64,000 nucleotides of DNA from Streptomyces lienomycini. GTDB lineage: Bacteria; Actinomycetota; Actinomycetes; Streptomycetales; Streptomycetaceae. Where the stretch lies: NCBI RefSeq assembly GCF_027947595.1, contig NZ_CP116257.1:7128001-7192000 (forward strand), read 5' to 3'. A program made the position numbers and the translations under genes. The first letter of the stretch is position 1; the number at the start of each line of letters is the position of its first letter. Positions 49,058 through 60,185 of the stretch are shown in pieces. The notes under the pieces were generated by a model. The model was given only the letters and a program-made list of their open reading frames with translations. It ran no database searches and was not told where the DNA came from.

Positions 49058-49609
49058 ATGAGTGCGACACAAACGGGACCCGCCACCGGGCGGTCCGACG
49101 ACCCCCGCGGCGGCGACCCCCGCGGCGGCGACCCGCGCATCGGCTGGAGCAGCACCGACGCCCACCGCGCCCCCACCCTCCGGCACCGCCGCGACGGCAT
49201 ACTCCCGACCGTCGCCGCCGCCCTCTCCGTACGCGGCACCACCCTCACCGGCACCGCCACACGCGCCGACACCCCACCCGCCCTGCACCACCTCGTCCAG
49301 GACTTCCTCGACACCCTCACCAGCGGCCAACGCGACCGCTACACCGGCCGCTGCGCCGAAACCATCCTCATCTCACGGCACCTCGCCACCGCCGACGCCA
49401 CCCGCAGCAAACGCGCCGCACGAAAACCCATGACCAACGGCGAAGCCCGCAAAGCACTCAAACACGCCAAACTCACCACCCGCCGCATCCGCGAGGACGG
49501 CGACCCCCTCCACGGCGCCTTCGCCCCACCCTGCCGCGCCTGCACCGCCCTCAGCGCCCACTTCGGCGTCCGCATCGTCGACCCCACCCCCACCACACGC
49601 GAGGACTGA
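49058..49609 (+). CDS. YwqJ-type nucleic acid/nucleotide deaminase (toxin domain)
   Basis: 183 residues. The zinc deaminase signature is intact: RCAETILISRHL with Cys99-Ala-Glu101 and PPCRACTALSAHFGV with Cys159 and Cys162. This CAE...PPCxxC layout is that of the YwqJ clade of polymorphic-toxin deaminases. The N-terminal ~45 residues contain DPRGG repeats and an HR-rich stretch; no signal peptide, RHS or pre-toxin domain is present, so export is unclear. ATG 49058 has GGAGGGG seven bases upstream. The SUKH-3 gene 79 bases downstream is the natural immunity partner. Confidence 0.85.
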   Translation: MSATQTGPATGRSDDPRGGDPRGGDPRIGWSSTDAHRAPTLRHRRDGILPTVAAALSVRGTTLTGTATRADTPPALHHLVQDFLDTLTSGQRDRYTGRCAETILISRHLATADATRSKRAARKPMTNGEARKALKHAKLTTRRIREDGDPLHGAFAPPCRACTALSAHFGVRIVDPTPTTRED

Positions 49610-49688
49610 CGTCCACCGGGCGCCCCCCGCCGACGAGCAGGCCCAGCAGACCGAGCCGACCGAGCCGACCGAAACGAACCAAGGGCAG

Positions 49689-50183
49689 ATGCAAGCCGAC
49701 CGCACCTCCACGACCCGCTTCCCCGTCCCCGTCGACGCCGCACTGCGCGACGCCGGCTGGCAACCCGGACGCTGGGACATCAAGCAGGCCGAGATCTGGG
49801 CCGACACCCTGCGCGGACACACCTCACCCGCAGGACACCGCCACACCGTCTTCCCCGCCGCCGTCGAAGCCTGGGCCGAATTCGGCGGCCTCCACATCGC
49901 CCCCACCGGACCCGGCCGCCAGATCGCCCCCACCACCCTGCACCTGGACCCCCTGCACGGGCTCCACATGGCGCGCACCCTCGGCGACCTCGGCCGCGCA
50001 CTCTCCACCCCCACCTGCCCGCTCGGCACCGAGACCGACCACCAGTCCCTCGTCGCCATCGACGCCGAAGGCCGCGTCTACGCCCTCGACCACACCGGCG
50101 ACTGGTACCTCGGCCCCGACATCGACACCGCCCTCGCCACCCTCGTCGCCGGCACCAGGCCCACCCGCCTCACCGCAGGCTGA
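49689..50183 (+). CDS. SUKH-3 family immunity protein
   Basis: 164 residues. The SUKH-3 pattern is clear: VDAALRDAGWQPGRWDIKQAEIWADTL, FPAAVEAWAEFGGLHI, then DPLHGLHMARTLGDLGRAL and LVAIDAEGRVYALDHTGDWYLGPDIDTALATLV. SUKH-3 proteins are immunity partners of deaminase and nuclease toxins in Gram-positive bacteria. It directly follows the YwqJ-type deaminase. The start is not certain: the ATG has AAGGG only three bases away, and the open frame continues upstream to overlap the deaminase stop. Confidence 0.85.
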   Translation: MQADRTSTTRFPVPVDAALRDAGWQPGRWDIKQAEIWADTLRGHTSPAGHRHTVFPAAVEAWAEFGGLHIAPTGPGRQIAPTTLHLDPLHGLHMARTLGDLGRALSTPTCPLGTETDHQSLVAIDAEGRVYALDHTGDWYLGPDIDTALATLVAGTRPTRLTAG

Positions 50184-50196
50184 CCCCGCCGCACAC

Positions 50197-51516
50197 CTAC
50201 GACGCCGCCGGAATCACCGCCGACACCCGGAAACCCCCCGCGTCCGTCGGACCCGACACGAACACACCCCCCAGAGCGGCCACCCGCTCCTTCATCCCCA
50301 CCAGCCCGTTGCCACCGGACGGCAACCGCGCCGACTCCGCCGACAACTCCGGCGGCGGCTCGTTCTCCACCTGCATCGCGATCTCCGAGACCCGATGCGC
50401 CAGCCGCACATACGTCTTCGCGCCCGCCGCGTGCTTGTGCACGTTCGTCAGCGCCTCCTGCACCACCCGGAACGCCGTCGACTCCACCTCCGCCGCGTAC
50501 AGCCGCTCCTCACCCTCCACCGACAGATCCACGACCATCCCGGCCGCCTCCGACTGCCCGATCAACTCGTCCAGCTCCGACAGGCACGGACCGTCCGGCG
50601 ACGACCCCCCGCCCTCCGCCGCCCGCGACGCCGCAGCCGCCGCGGCCACCCCCACCGCCGCCAACGGCACCGACGCCCGCTCCGCACGCGCACCGTCCCC
50701 ACCACTGCGCAGCACCCCGAGCATCTCCCGCAACTCCGTCAGCGCCTGCCGACCCATGTCCCCCACCAGGGCCGCGTTCTTCACCGCCTTCTCCGGGTCC
50801 TTCCGGGCCACCGCCTGCAACGCGGCCGCGTGCACCACCATCAGACTCACCCGGTGCGCGACCACGTCGTGCATCTCCCGCGCGATACGGGTCCGCTCCT
50901 CACCCCGCGCCCACTGGGCACGCTCCTCCGCCCGCTCCGCGAGCAACTGCAGCTCGCGCTCCAGGCTGTCCGCCCGCTCCCGCAGACTCTCCATCAACCG
51001 CCGCCGCTGCCCCACGTACAGGCCCAGCAGCAGGGGCGGCGCCGTCAGCCCCAGGGACGACCCGATCGACGCGAACGGGAAGAACCAGTCCCCCAGGTCC
51101 ACCCCGTCCCGGCCCATGTCCTGCCGCAACCGCACGAACGTCACGATCAACGTCCCCAGGAACGACATCCCCGCCAGGGCCCCGATGATCCGCCGCGGCA
51201 ACTCCGACGCCGCCAGCGTGTACAGGCCGACGACACCCAGCAGGAAACCCATCTCGGCCGGCGTGACGGCGAGCGCCACCAGCACCACCGCGACCGGCCA
51301 CCTCCGCCGCACCACCAGCACCGAACCGGTCAGCAGCCCGAACAGGACCCCCACCGCGAGCGGGATCCCCGCGTCCCGCGCGAACGGAACCCCCTCCGCG
51401 GCGCACTCCAACGCGGACACGACGCCGAGGCTCACATCGAGCACCGCGCCGCGCCGCCTGTCCCACCACCAAGGCCCACCCCGGGCCGGTACGTGGTCTT
51501 CCCCCGTCGTGGTCAT
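50197..51516 (-). CDS. sensor histidine kinase (HisKA_3/NarL-type)
   Basis: 439 residues. About five or six membrane helices occupy residues 25-170 (IPLAVGVLFGLLTGSVLVV, VVLVALAVTPAEMGFLLGVVGLYTLAA, IGALAGMSFLGTLIVTFV). A coiled linker follows, then the HisKA_3 dimerisation box ERTRIAREMHDVVAHRVSLMVVHA with the phosphorylated His near 226, and an ATPase domain (EALTNVHKHA, GNGLVGMKERVAALGG). Such kinases pair with LuxR-type response regulators, but none is adjacent, so it is an orphan within this window. The signal is unknown. Confidence 0.9.
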   Translation of the reverse strand: MTTTGEDHVPARGGPWWWDRRRGAVLDVSLGVVSALECAAEGVPFARDAGIPLAVGVLFGLLTGSVLVVRRRWPVAVVLVALAVTPAEMGFLLGVVGLYTLAASELPRRIIGALAGMSFLGTLIVTFVRLRQDMGRDGVDLGDWFFPFASIGSSLGLTAPPLLLGLYVGQRRRLMESLRERADSLERELQLLAERAEERAQWARGEERTRIAREMHDVVAHRVSLMVVHAAALQAVARKDPEKAVKNAALVGDMGRQALTELREMLGVLRSGGDGARAERASVPLAAVGVAAAAAASRAAEGGGSSPDGPCLSELDELIGQSEAAGMVVDLSVEGEERLYAAEVESTAFRVVQEALTNVHKHAAGAKTYVRLAHRVSEIAMQVENEPPPELSAESARLPSGGNGLVGMKERVAALGGVFVSGPTDAGGFRVSAVIPAAS

Positions 51517-51644
51517 GCCCCCAGCCTACGGGCGCCGACCGCCCCTTTTCCGGTGACTTTCGACAAACGATAGGACGCGATATCCCTCGAACTGGTGAAC
51601 CCCGGACCGTTCACCACCGGAAGCGAGGATTCCGGCCGGACGGT

Positions 51645-52511
51645 ATGCCCATGGAACGTTCACAGAACAAGTACGCGGACTTCGAAGGGTTGCGAGAACG
51701 GGCGGTGGCGCTGCGGCGGGCCGGCTACAGCCTTCGGCAGATCCGCGACGAGTTGCAGGTCTTCAACAACGACATCCTCAACCAACTGGTGAAGGGCGAG
51801 CCGCCCCCTGAGTGGACGAAGCGCCCGAACGCGAAGGACGACGTCAAGGCCAAGGCGCGCGAGCTCCGACTCCAGGGCTGGACGTACGACCAGATCGAGG
51901 CGGAGCTGGGCTGCTCCAGGAGCTCGGTGTCGCTGTGGGTGCGTGACCTTCCGAAACCCGAACCTCGATACACCGCGGAAGAACAAAGGGCCCTCATGAA
52001 CGCCGGCCTCACGCGCCTGCGCGAGGCCCAGGACGCGGAGCGCGAGAGAGTTCGGGCCGCGGCCAAGCAAGAAGCCAGCAGCCTCGGCGACAGGGAGCTG
52101 TTCCTGACTGGCGTGGCGCTCTACTGGGCCGAGGGCTCCAAGAGCAAACCCTATGACCGACGGGAGCGGGTCATCTTCGTGAACAGCGACCCTGGGGTGA
52201 TCGAGGTCTACCTGGCCTGGCTCGACCTGCTTGGCGTGAGTCACGACCGTCTCACCTACCGGATCCTCATCCACGAGTCGGCGGACATCACGGCGGCCCA
52301 CGAGCACTGGGCGGGCATTGCTGGAATCGCTGTCTCGGCATTCGCTAAGCCCACCCTCAAGCGGCACAACCCCAAGACCGTCCGGAAGAACACCGGCGAC
52401 AGCTATCACGGATGCTTGGTCGTGGGAGTCGCCAAGGGCGCTGATCTGTACAACCGCATCGAAGGTTGGTGGAGCGGCATTGTGGCTTCCGCTCAGACGC
52501 GGCTCCGGTAA
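51645..52511 (+). CDS. HTH protein with LAGLIDADG-like C-terminal domain
   Basis: 288 residues. Two helix-turn-helix-like stretches lie at ~13-45 (ERAVALRRAGYSLRQIRDELQ) and ~67-100 (ARELRLQGWTYDQIEAELGCSRSSVSLWV). The C-terminal half contains ELFLTGVALYWAEGSK, a degenerate LAGLIDADG-type helix, with NSDPGVIEVYLAWLDLLGV and a closing YHGCLVVGVAKGADLYNRIEGWWSGI, as in homing-endonuclease-derived proteins. It ends 14 bases before a tRNA-Gln gene and uses less GC-biased third positions than its neighbours, suggesting a horizontally acquired origin. Function unknown. Confidence 0.75.
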   Translation: MPMERSQNKYADFEGLRERAVALRRAGYSLRQIRDELQVFNNDILNQLVKGEPPPEWTKRPNAKDDVKAKARELRLQGWTYDQIEAELGCSRSSVSLWVRDLPKPEPRYTAEEQRALMNAGLTRLREAQDAERERVRAAAKQEASSLGDRELFLTGVALYWAEGSKSKPYDRRERVIFVNSDPGVIEVYLAWLDLLGVSHDRLTYRILIHESADITAAHEHWAGIAGIAVSAFAKPTLKRHNPKTVRKNTGDSYHGCLVVGVAKGADLYNRIEGWWSGIVASAQTRLR

Positions 52512-52525
52512 GGTCTGATGCGCTG

Positions 52526-52598
52526 TCCCCCGTGGTGTAACTGGCAGCACACTGGTTTTTGGTGCCAGCAGGACAAGGTTCGAATCCTTGCGGGGGAG
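52526..52598 (+). tRNA. tRNA-Gln(UUG)
   Basis: Acceptor arms TCCCCCG and CGGGGGA, D-arm GTGTAACTGGCAGCAC, anticodon stem CTGGT/GCCAG (one G-U) with loop TTTTGGT giving anticodon TTG, and T-arm CAAGGTTCGAATCCTTG. The discriminator base is G and CCA is not encoded. It reads CAA (and CAG by wobble). Confidence 0.9.
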
Positions 52599-52735
52599 CT
52601 AGAGCGCACAACGCCTGGGTTCGGGCCCTGACCGGCACATCGGCCGCCGTCAGGGCCCGCACTCATGTCCCCCACAAACCACCCCGGTATCCTGCGGATG
52701 TCCACCCCCACCCCCTCAAAGCCGAAGGGCATCCC

Positions 52736-54184
52736 GTGAGCGCCATTCGCCCGGCAGCCGTCGTCGTTCTCGCAGCGGGTGAGGGCACCCGTATGAAGTC
52801 GGCCACACCCAAGGTCCTGCACGAGCTGTGCGGCCGCTCCCTCGTCGGGCACGTGCTCGCCGCCGCCGGTGAGCTGGACCCCGAGAACCTGGTCGCCGTC
52901 GTCGGGCACGCCCGCGAGAAGGTCACCGCGCACCTCGCCGAGGTCGCCCCCGACGTGCGCACCGCCGTCCAGGAGCAGCAGAACGGCACCGGGCACGCCG
53001 TGCGGATCGGTCTGGAGCCGCTGGGTGGTGCCGTGGACGGGGTCGTCGTGGTCGTCTGCGGTGACACCCCGCTCCTCACCGGCGGGACGCTCAGGGCGCT
53101 CGCGGCCACGCACACCGCCGACGGGAACGCCGTGACGGTGCTGACGGCCGAGGTGCCGGACGCGACGGGGTACGGGCGGATCGTGCGGGACGGGGCCTCG
53201 GGTGCCGTGACGGCGATCGTGGAGCACAAGGACGCGTCGGAGTCGCAGCGGGCGATCCGGGAGATCAACTCGGGTGTGTTCGCCTTCGACGGCCGGCTGC
53301 TCGCGGACGCGTTGGGCAAGGTGCGGACGGACAACAGTCAGGGTGAGGAGTACCTCACGGACGTGTTGGGGATCCTGCGTGAGGCGGGGCACCGGGTCGG
53401 TGCGTCGGTGGCCGGGGATCACCGGGAGATCGCGGGGATCAACAACCGGGTGCAGCTCGCCGAGGCGCGTCGGATCCTGAACGACCGGCTGCTGACCGAG
53501 GCGATGCTGGCCGGCGTGACGGTCGTCGATCCGGCGACGACGTGGGTCGACTCGACGGTGACGTTCGAGCGGGACGCCGTCGTGCACCCGGGTACGCAGC
53601 TGCACGGTTCCACGCATCTCGGTGAGGGCTGCGAGGTCGGGCCCAACTCCCGCCTCACGGACACCCGGGTCGACGCGGGGGCGCGGGTGGACAACACCGT
53701 GTCCGTCAGCGCTCACGTCGGTCCGCAGGCGTCGGTCGGTCCGTACGCGTATCTGCGGCCGGGGACGCGGCTGGGGCTCAAGTCGAAGATCGGTACGTTC
53801 GTGGAGGCGAAGAACGCGTCGATCGGCGAGGGGACGAAGGTCCCGCACCTCTCGTACATGGGGGACGCGACGATCGGTGAGTTCACGAACATCGGTGCCG
53901 CGAGTGTGTTCGTGAACTACGACGGCCAGGACAAGCACCACACGACGATCGGCTCGCACTGCCGTACGGGTTCGGACAACATGTTTGTGGCTCCTGTCAC
54001 GGTCGGGGACGGTGCCTACACCGCCGCCGGCTCGGTGATCACGAAGGATGTGCCGCCCGGTTCGCTGGCCGTGGCCCGTGGCCAGCAGCGGAATATCGAG
54101 GGTTGGGTGGCCCGGAAGCGTCCGGGGAGCGCGGCGGCGAAGGCGGCCGAGGCGGTCTCCCGGGAGACAGGCTCCGAAGACTGA
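52736..54184 (+). CDS. glmU: bifunctional UDP-GlcNAc pyrophosphorylase / glucosamine-1-phosphate acetyltransferase
   Basis: 482 residues making UDP-GlcNAc for peptidoglycan. The N-terminal uridyltransferase has VVLAAGEGTRMKS and QEQQNGTGHAV. From about residue 255 the left-handed beta-helix shows hexapeptide repeats (GVTVVDPATTWVDSTVTFERDAVVHPGT, KSKIGTFVEAKNASIGEGTKVPHLSYMGDATIGEFTNIGA) with the acetyl-CoA-site NYDGQDKHHTTIG. A short basic Ala-rich tail follows. GTG 52736 has GAAGGG six bases upstream and gives the standard length. Confidence 0.96.
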   Translation: MSAIRPAAVVVLAAGEGTRMKSATPKVLHELCGRSLVGHVLAAAGELDPENLVAVVGHAREKVTAHLAEVAPDVRTAVQEQQNGTGHAVRIGLEPLGGAVDGVVVVVCGDTPLLTGGTLRALAATHTADGNAVTVLTAEVPDATGYGRIVRDGASGAVTAIVEHKDASESQRAIREINSGVFAFDGRLLADALGKVRTDNSQGEEYLTDVLGILREAGHRVGASVAGDHREIAGINNRVQLAEARRILNDRLLTEAMLAGVTVVDPATTWVDSTVTFERDAVVHPGTQLHGSTHLGEGCEVGPNSRLTDTRVDAGARVDNTVSVSAHVGPQASVGPYAYLRPGTRLGLKSKIGTFVEAKNASIGEGTKVPHLSYMGDATIGEFTNIGAASVFVNYDGQDKHHTTIGSHCRTGSDNMFVAPVTVGDGAYTAAGSVITKDVPPGSLAVARGQQRNIEGWVARKRPGSAAAKAAEAVSRETGSED

Positions 54185-54316
54185 CCGGAAACCGGCGCGT
54201 CGAACACGGCGTACCGTGATAAGTGCACATCCGCACCCCACCAGCTGAGACGCCCCCGCGGCCAGTCGGGTGAGCGCCCATGTCGCTCAGCTGCGAACCT
54301 CTGAGGAGAAAGTGCT

Positions 54317-55291
54317 GTGACCGGGATCAAGACGACCGGCGAGAAGAAGATGATGCTCTTCTCCGGCCGCGCACACCCCGAGCTTGCCGAGGAGGTCGCC
54401 CATCAGCTGGGTGTCGGGGTCGTCCCGACGAAGGCCTTCGACTTCGCCAACGGCGAGATCTATGTGCGTTATCAGGAGTCGGCGCGCGGTGCGGACTGTT
54501 TCCTGATCCAGAGCCACACGGCTCCGATCAACAAGTGGATCATGGAGCAGTTGATCATGATCGACGCGTTGAAGCGTGCGTCGGCGCGCTCCATCACGGT
54601 CATCGTGCCGTTCTACGGTTACGCCCGTCAGGACAAGAAGCACCGTGGGCGTGAACCGATTTCGGCGCGTCTGGTGGCGGACCTGATGAAGACGGCGGGT
54701 GCGGACCGGATTCTGACGGTGGACCTGCACACGGATCAGATCCAGGGGTTCTTCGACGGTCCGGTGGACCACCTGTTCGCGCTGCCGCTGCTCGCGGACT
54801 ACGTGGGCGCGAAGGTGGACCGGGCGAAGCTGACGGTGGTCTCTCCGGACGCGGGCCGGGTGCGGGTGGCGGACCGTTGGTGCGACCGTCTGGGTGCGCC
54901 GTTGGCGATCGTGCACAAGCGGCGTGACAAGGACGTGGCGAACCAGGTCACGGTGCACGAGGTCGTGGGTGACGTGGAGGGGCGTATCTGCGTCCTGGTG
55001 GACGACATGATCGACACGGGTGGCACGATCTGTGCGGCGGCGGACGCGTTGTTCGCGCACGGTGCGGAGGATGTCATCGTGACGGCGACGCACGGTGTGC
55101 TGTCGGGTCCGGCGGCGGACCGGTTGAAGAACTCGAAGGTGAGCGAGTTCGTGTTCACGGACACGTTGCCGACGCCGAACGAGCTGGAGCTGGACAAGAT
55201 CACGGTGCTGTCGATCGCGCCGACGATCGCGCGTGCGGTGCGTGAGGTGTTCGAGGACGGTTCGGTGACGAGCCTGTTCGACGAGCAGTGA
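54317..55291 (+). CDS. prs: ribose-phosphate pyrophosphokinase (PRPP synthetase)
   Basis: 324 residues converting ribose 5-phosphate and ATP to PRPP for nucleotide, His and Trp synthesis. Motifs seen: MMLFSGRAHPELAEEVA at the start, VPFYGYARQDKKHRGREPISARLVADL (ATP loop), VDLHTDQIQGFFDGPVDHL, and the PRPP-binding CVLVDDMIDTGGT. The GTG at 54317 has GGAG eight bases upstream. It follows glmU after 132 bases, a conserved actinobacterial order. Confidence 0.97.
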   Translation: MTGIKTTGEKKMMLFSGRAHPELAEEVAHQLGVGVVPTKAFDFANGEIYVRYQESARGADCFLIQSHTAPINKWIMEQLIMIDALKRASARSITVIVPFYGYARQDKKHRGREPISARLVADLMKTAGADRILTVDLHTDQIQGFFDGPVDHLFALPLLADYVGAKVDRAKLTVVSPDAGRVRVADRWCDRLGAPLAIVHKRRDKDVANQVTVHEVVGDVEGRICVLVDDMIDTGGTICAAADALFAHGAEDVIVTATHGVLSGPAADRLKNSKVSEFVFTDTLPTPNELELDKITVLSIAPTIARAVREVFEDGSVTSLFDEQ

Positions 55292-55359
55292 GCGTCGTGC
55301 GGTCGGTGCGGTAACCGTTCTGCACGGTGTCGTCCCGGCCTGTTTGATCGTTTTGGGTG

Positions 55360-55409
55360 CGGCCTCCCTCTCCGAGTAGACTGCTGAAGTTGCTCGGCGA
55401 GGGAGGCCG
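55360..55409. promoter_or_regulatory. inverted repeat with candidate promoter upstream of rplY
   Basis: CGGCCTCCCTCTCCGAG (55360-55376) and CTCGGCGAGGGAGGCCG (55393-55409) are inverted copies with one mismatch, separated by TAGACTGCTGAAGTTG. TAGACT looks like a Streptomyces -10 box, and TTGGGT lies about 18 bases upstream as a weak -35. If so, one arm lies in the promoter spacer and the other in the start of the transcript. Confidence 0.5.
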
Positions 55410-55513
55410 TACCCGTGTTCGCGGGTGTGGTGGTCCGTTATCGACGCGCTCTTCGTAGCAGGCCGTTCGTGGCCGGGTGACCACGTCCGTTCTGTTTATT
55501 ACGAGGAGTGATC

Positions 55514-56104
55514 ATGCCCGAGGTAAAGCTCACCGTCGAGACGCGCACCGAGTTCGGCAAGGGTGCCGCCCGTCGCATCCGCCGTGACGACAAGGTCCCC
55601 GGCGTCCTGTACGGCCACGGTTCGGACCCGCTGCACCTGACGCTGCCGGGTCACGAGCTGCTGATGGCGCTGCGTACGTCGAACGTGCTGATCGCGCTGG
55701 ACATCGACGGCAAGACCAACGAGCTGGCGATCCCGAAGTCGGTCCAGCGTGACCCGATCAAGGGCTTCCTGGAGCACGTCGACCTGCAGCTGGTGAAGCG
55801 CGGCGAGACCGTGTCGGTCGAGATCCCGGTGCAGGCCGAGGGCGAGCTGGCTCCGGGCGGCTTCCTGCTGGAGTACATCCTGGACGCGCTGCCGGTCGAG
55901 GCCGAGGCCACGCACATCCCGCAGCAGGTCACCGTGTCGGTGGCGGGTCTGGAGGCGGGTGCCTCGGTCCTCGCCAAGGACATCGAGCTGCCGTCCGGTG
56001 TGAAGCTGGACGTCGAGGACGACACCGTGGTGCTCCAGGTCGTGTCGGCGCAGGCCGAGGAGGCCCCGGCCGAGGGCGAGGGCGAGGCGGCCGCCGAGGC
56101 CTGA
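55514..56104 (+). CDS. rplY: 50S ribosomal protein L25/general stress protein Ctc
   Basis: 196 residues of the long CTC form: an N-terminal 5S rRNA-binding L25 domain ([33 protein letters not shown]), a C-terminal TL5-type beta domain ([41 protein letters not shown]), and an acidic Glu/Ala tail. The ATG at 55514 was chosen over the GTG at 55508 because GAGGAG then sits five bases away. A ~200-base leader with a strong inverted repeat precedes it. Confidence 0.95.
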   Translation: MPEVKLTVETRTEFGKGAARRIRRDDKVPGVLYGHGSDPLHLTLPGHELLMALRTSNVLIALDIDGKTNELAIPKSVQRDPIKGFLEHVDLQLVKRGETVSVEIPVQAEGELAPGGFLLEYILDALPVEAEATHIPQQVTVSVAGLEAGASVLAKDIELPSGVKLDVEDDTVVLQVVSAQAEEAPAEGEGEAAAEA

Positions 56105-56126
56105 TCCTCGTCTACGGTCATCGTTT

Positions 56127-56163
56127 GGTCGGCCGCTGTTCCCGTGCGGGGCAGCGGCCGACG
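56127..56163 (+). terminator. hairpin between rplY and pth
   Basis: GTCGGCCGCTG pairs perfectly with CAGCGGCCGAC around TTCCCGTGCGGGG, itself able to form a small inner stem. No T-run follows, so read-through into pth is likely to some degree. Confidence 0.6.
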
Positions 56164-56192
56164 TGTATGTGTGGACGGGTAGGCGAGGAGAC

Positions 56193-56795
56193 ATGGACGT
56201 GACGACGGACGCGAGCGCTCCCTGGCTGGTGGCCGGGCTCGGCAATCCGGGCGGCGAGTACGCCGCGAACCGGCACAACGTCGGTTTCATGGTGGCGGAT
56301 CTGCTGGCGGAGCGGATCGGGGCGCGGTTCAAGCGGCACGGCAAGGCGCAGGCGCAGGTGGTGGAGGGGCGGATCGGTCCGCCGGGGCCGGCGAACCGGC
56401 GGGTGATCCTGGCGAAGCCGATGTCGTTCATGAACGTGTCGGGCGGGCCGGTGACGGCGCTGCGGGACTTCTACAAGGTTCCGGTGGGCAACATCGTGGC
56501 GGTGCACGACGAGTTGGACATCGACTACGGGGTGCTGCGGTTGAAGCTGGGGGGCGGGGACAACGGGCACAACGGGCTGAAGTCGATCACGAAGTCGCTG
56601 GGTCCGGAGTACCACCGGGTGCGGTTCGGGATCGGTCGGCCGCCGGGGCGGATGCCGGTGGCGGATTTCGTGCTGCGGGATTTCTCGTCGACGGAGCGCA
56701 AGGAGTTGGACTACTTCGTGGACCGGGCGGCGGACGCGGTGGAGGCGTTGGTGATCGAGGGGTTGGAGCGGGCGCAGAGCGCGTACAACTCCTGA
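56193..56795 (+). CDS. pth: peptidyl-tRNA hydrolase
   Basis: 200 residues recycling peptidyl-tRNAs that drop off the ribosome. Family motifs are all visible: [24 protein letters not shown] (catalytic His in RHNVGF), [25 protein letters not shown] (catalytic Asp) and [15 protein letters not shown]. The ATG at 56193 closely follows GAGGAG. It lies downstream of rplY, a linkage seen in many bacteria. Confidence 0.95.
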   Translation: MDVTTDASAPWLVAGLGNPGGEYAANRHNVGFMVADLLAERIGARFKRHGKAQAQVVEGRIGPPGPANRRVILAKPMSFMNVSGGPVTALRDFYKVPVGNIVAVHDELDIDYGVLRLKLGGGDNGHNGLKSITKSLGPEYHRVRFGIGRPPGRMPVADFVLRDFSSTERKELDYFVDRAADAVEALVIEGLERAQSAYNS

Positions 56796-56847
56796 CTTGT
56801 CCGGTGATGGTTCGCGGGCGAGTTGACCGAGCGCACGGATATGGCCA

Positions 56848-57357
56848 ATGATCCCGGCCATGCCTGCCTCTGTCGCCGCCGCCCGTCCTCGTCAGGTGTC
56901 GTCCGCGGTGCTGCGGTTGGGGCGGGTCGCGGCGATGGGGTCGGTCGCCGTGCTGATCCTGATCGCGGGGGTGTGGGCGTCCTGGGGCACGGCGCAGCAC
57001 GTGGTGCTGACCAAGGGCCGGGAGCGGGGCACGGTCGAGGTGACGCGTTGTGCCGACGGTTCGTGCAGTGGCCCGTATGCGCCGGTGTCGGCGGGGTCGC
57101 AGGCGCGGGGGCGGGTCGTGATCGAGGATTCCGTCGCCGTGTCGAAGGGGCGGACGTACGCGGTGGTGGTGAAGCCGGGCGGTGACGAGGTGGTGCGCTC
57201 GGGTCCGGCCGGGGTGCTGTTCGCGTGGGTGCCGATGGGTGGTGCGCTGCTGCTCGCGTCGGTGGTGGTGGCGGGCGGGCTGCGGCGGACGCGGGTCGCC
57301 TGGGGGATGGCGGGGGCGGGGGTCGCTCTGTTGACGGCGGCGTTCTTCGCGGTGTGA
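56848..57357 (+). CDS. small membrane protein of unknown function
   Basis: 169 residues. One N-terminal helix (VAAMGSVAVLILIAGVWASW) and two C-terminal helices (LFAWVPMGGALLLASVVVAGGL, AWGMAGAGVALLTAAFFAV) flank an external ~80-residue domain with two cysteines (VTRCADGSCSGPYAPV). No family is recognised. The start is either ATG 56848 or ATG 56860. A terminator follows it. Confidence 0.72.
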   Translation: MIPAMPASVAAARPRQVSSAVLRLGRVAAMGSVAVLILIAGVWASWGTAQHVVLTKGRERGTVEVTRCADGSCSGPYAPVSAGSQARGRVVIEDSVAVSKGRTYAVVVKPGGDEVVRSGPAGVLFAWVPMGGALLLASVVVAGGLRRTRVAWGMAGAGVALLTAAFFAV

Positions 57358-57387
57358 GGCTTCGGCGGGTTGTCCGTCGTACGACGT

Positions 57388-57438
57388 GGGGTGCCCCCGG
57401 GCTCTGTACGAGCTCGGGGGCACCGGTGTTTTTCGGCT
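57388..57438 (+). terminator. intrinsic terminator between the membrane protein and ppc
   Basis: GGTGCCCCCGGGCT pairs with AGCTCGGGGGCACC around CTGTACG (one bulge/mismatch near the loop) and is followed on the plus strand by GGTGTTTTTC. Confidence 0.8.
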
Positions 57439-57449
57439 GGGGCGGGGTG

Positions 57450-60185
<2,736 letters not shown>

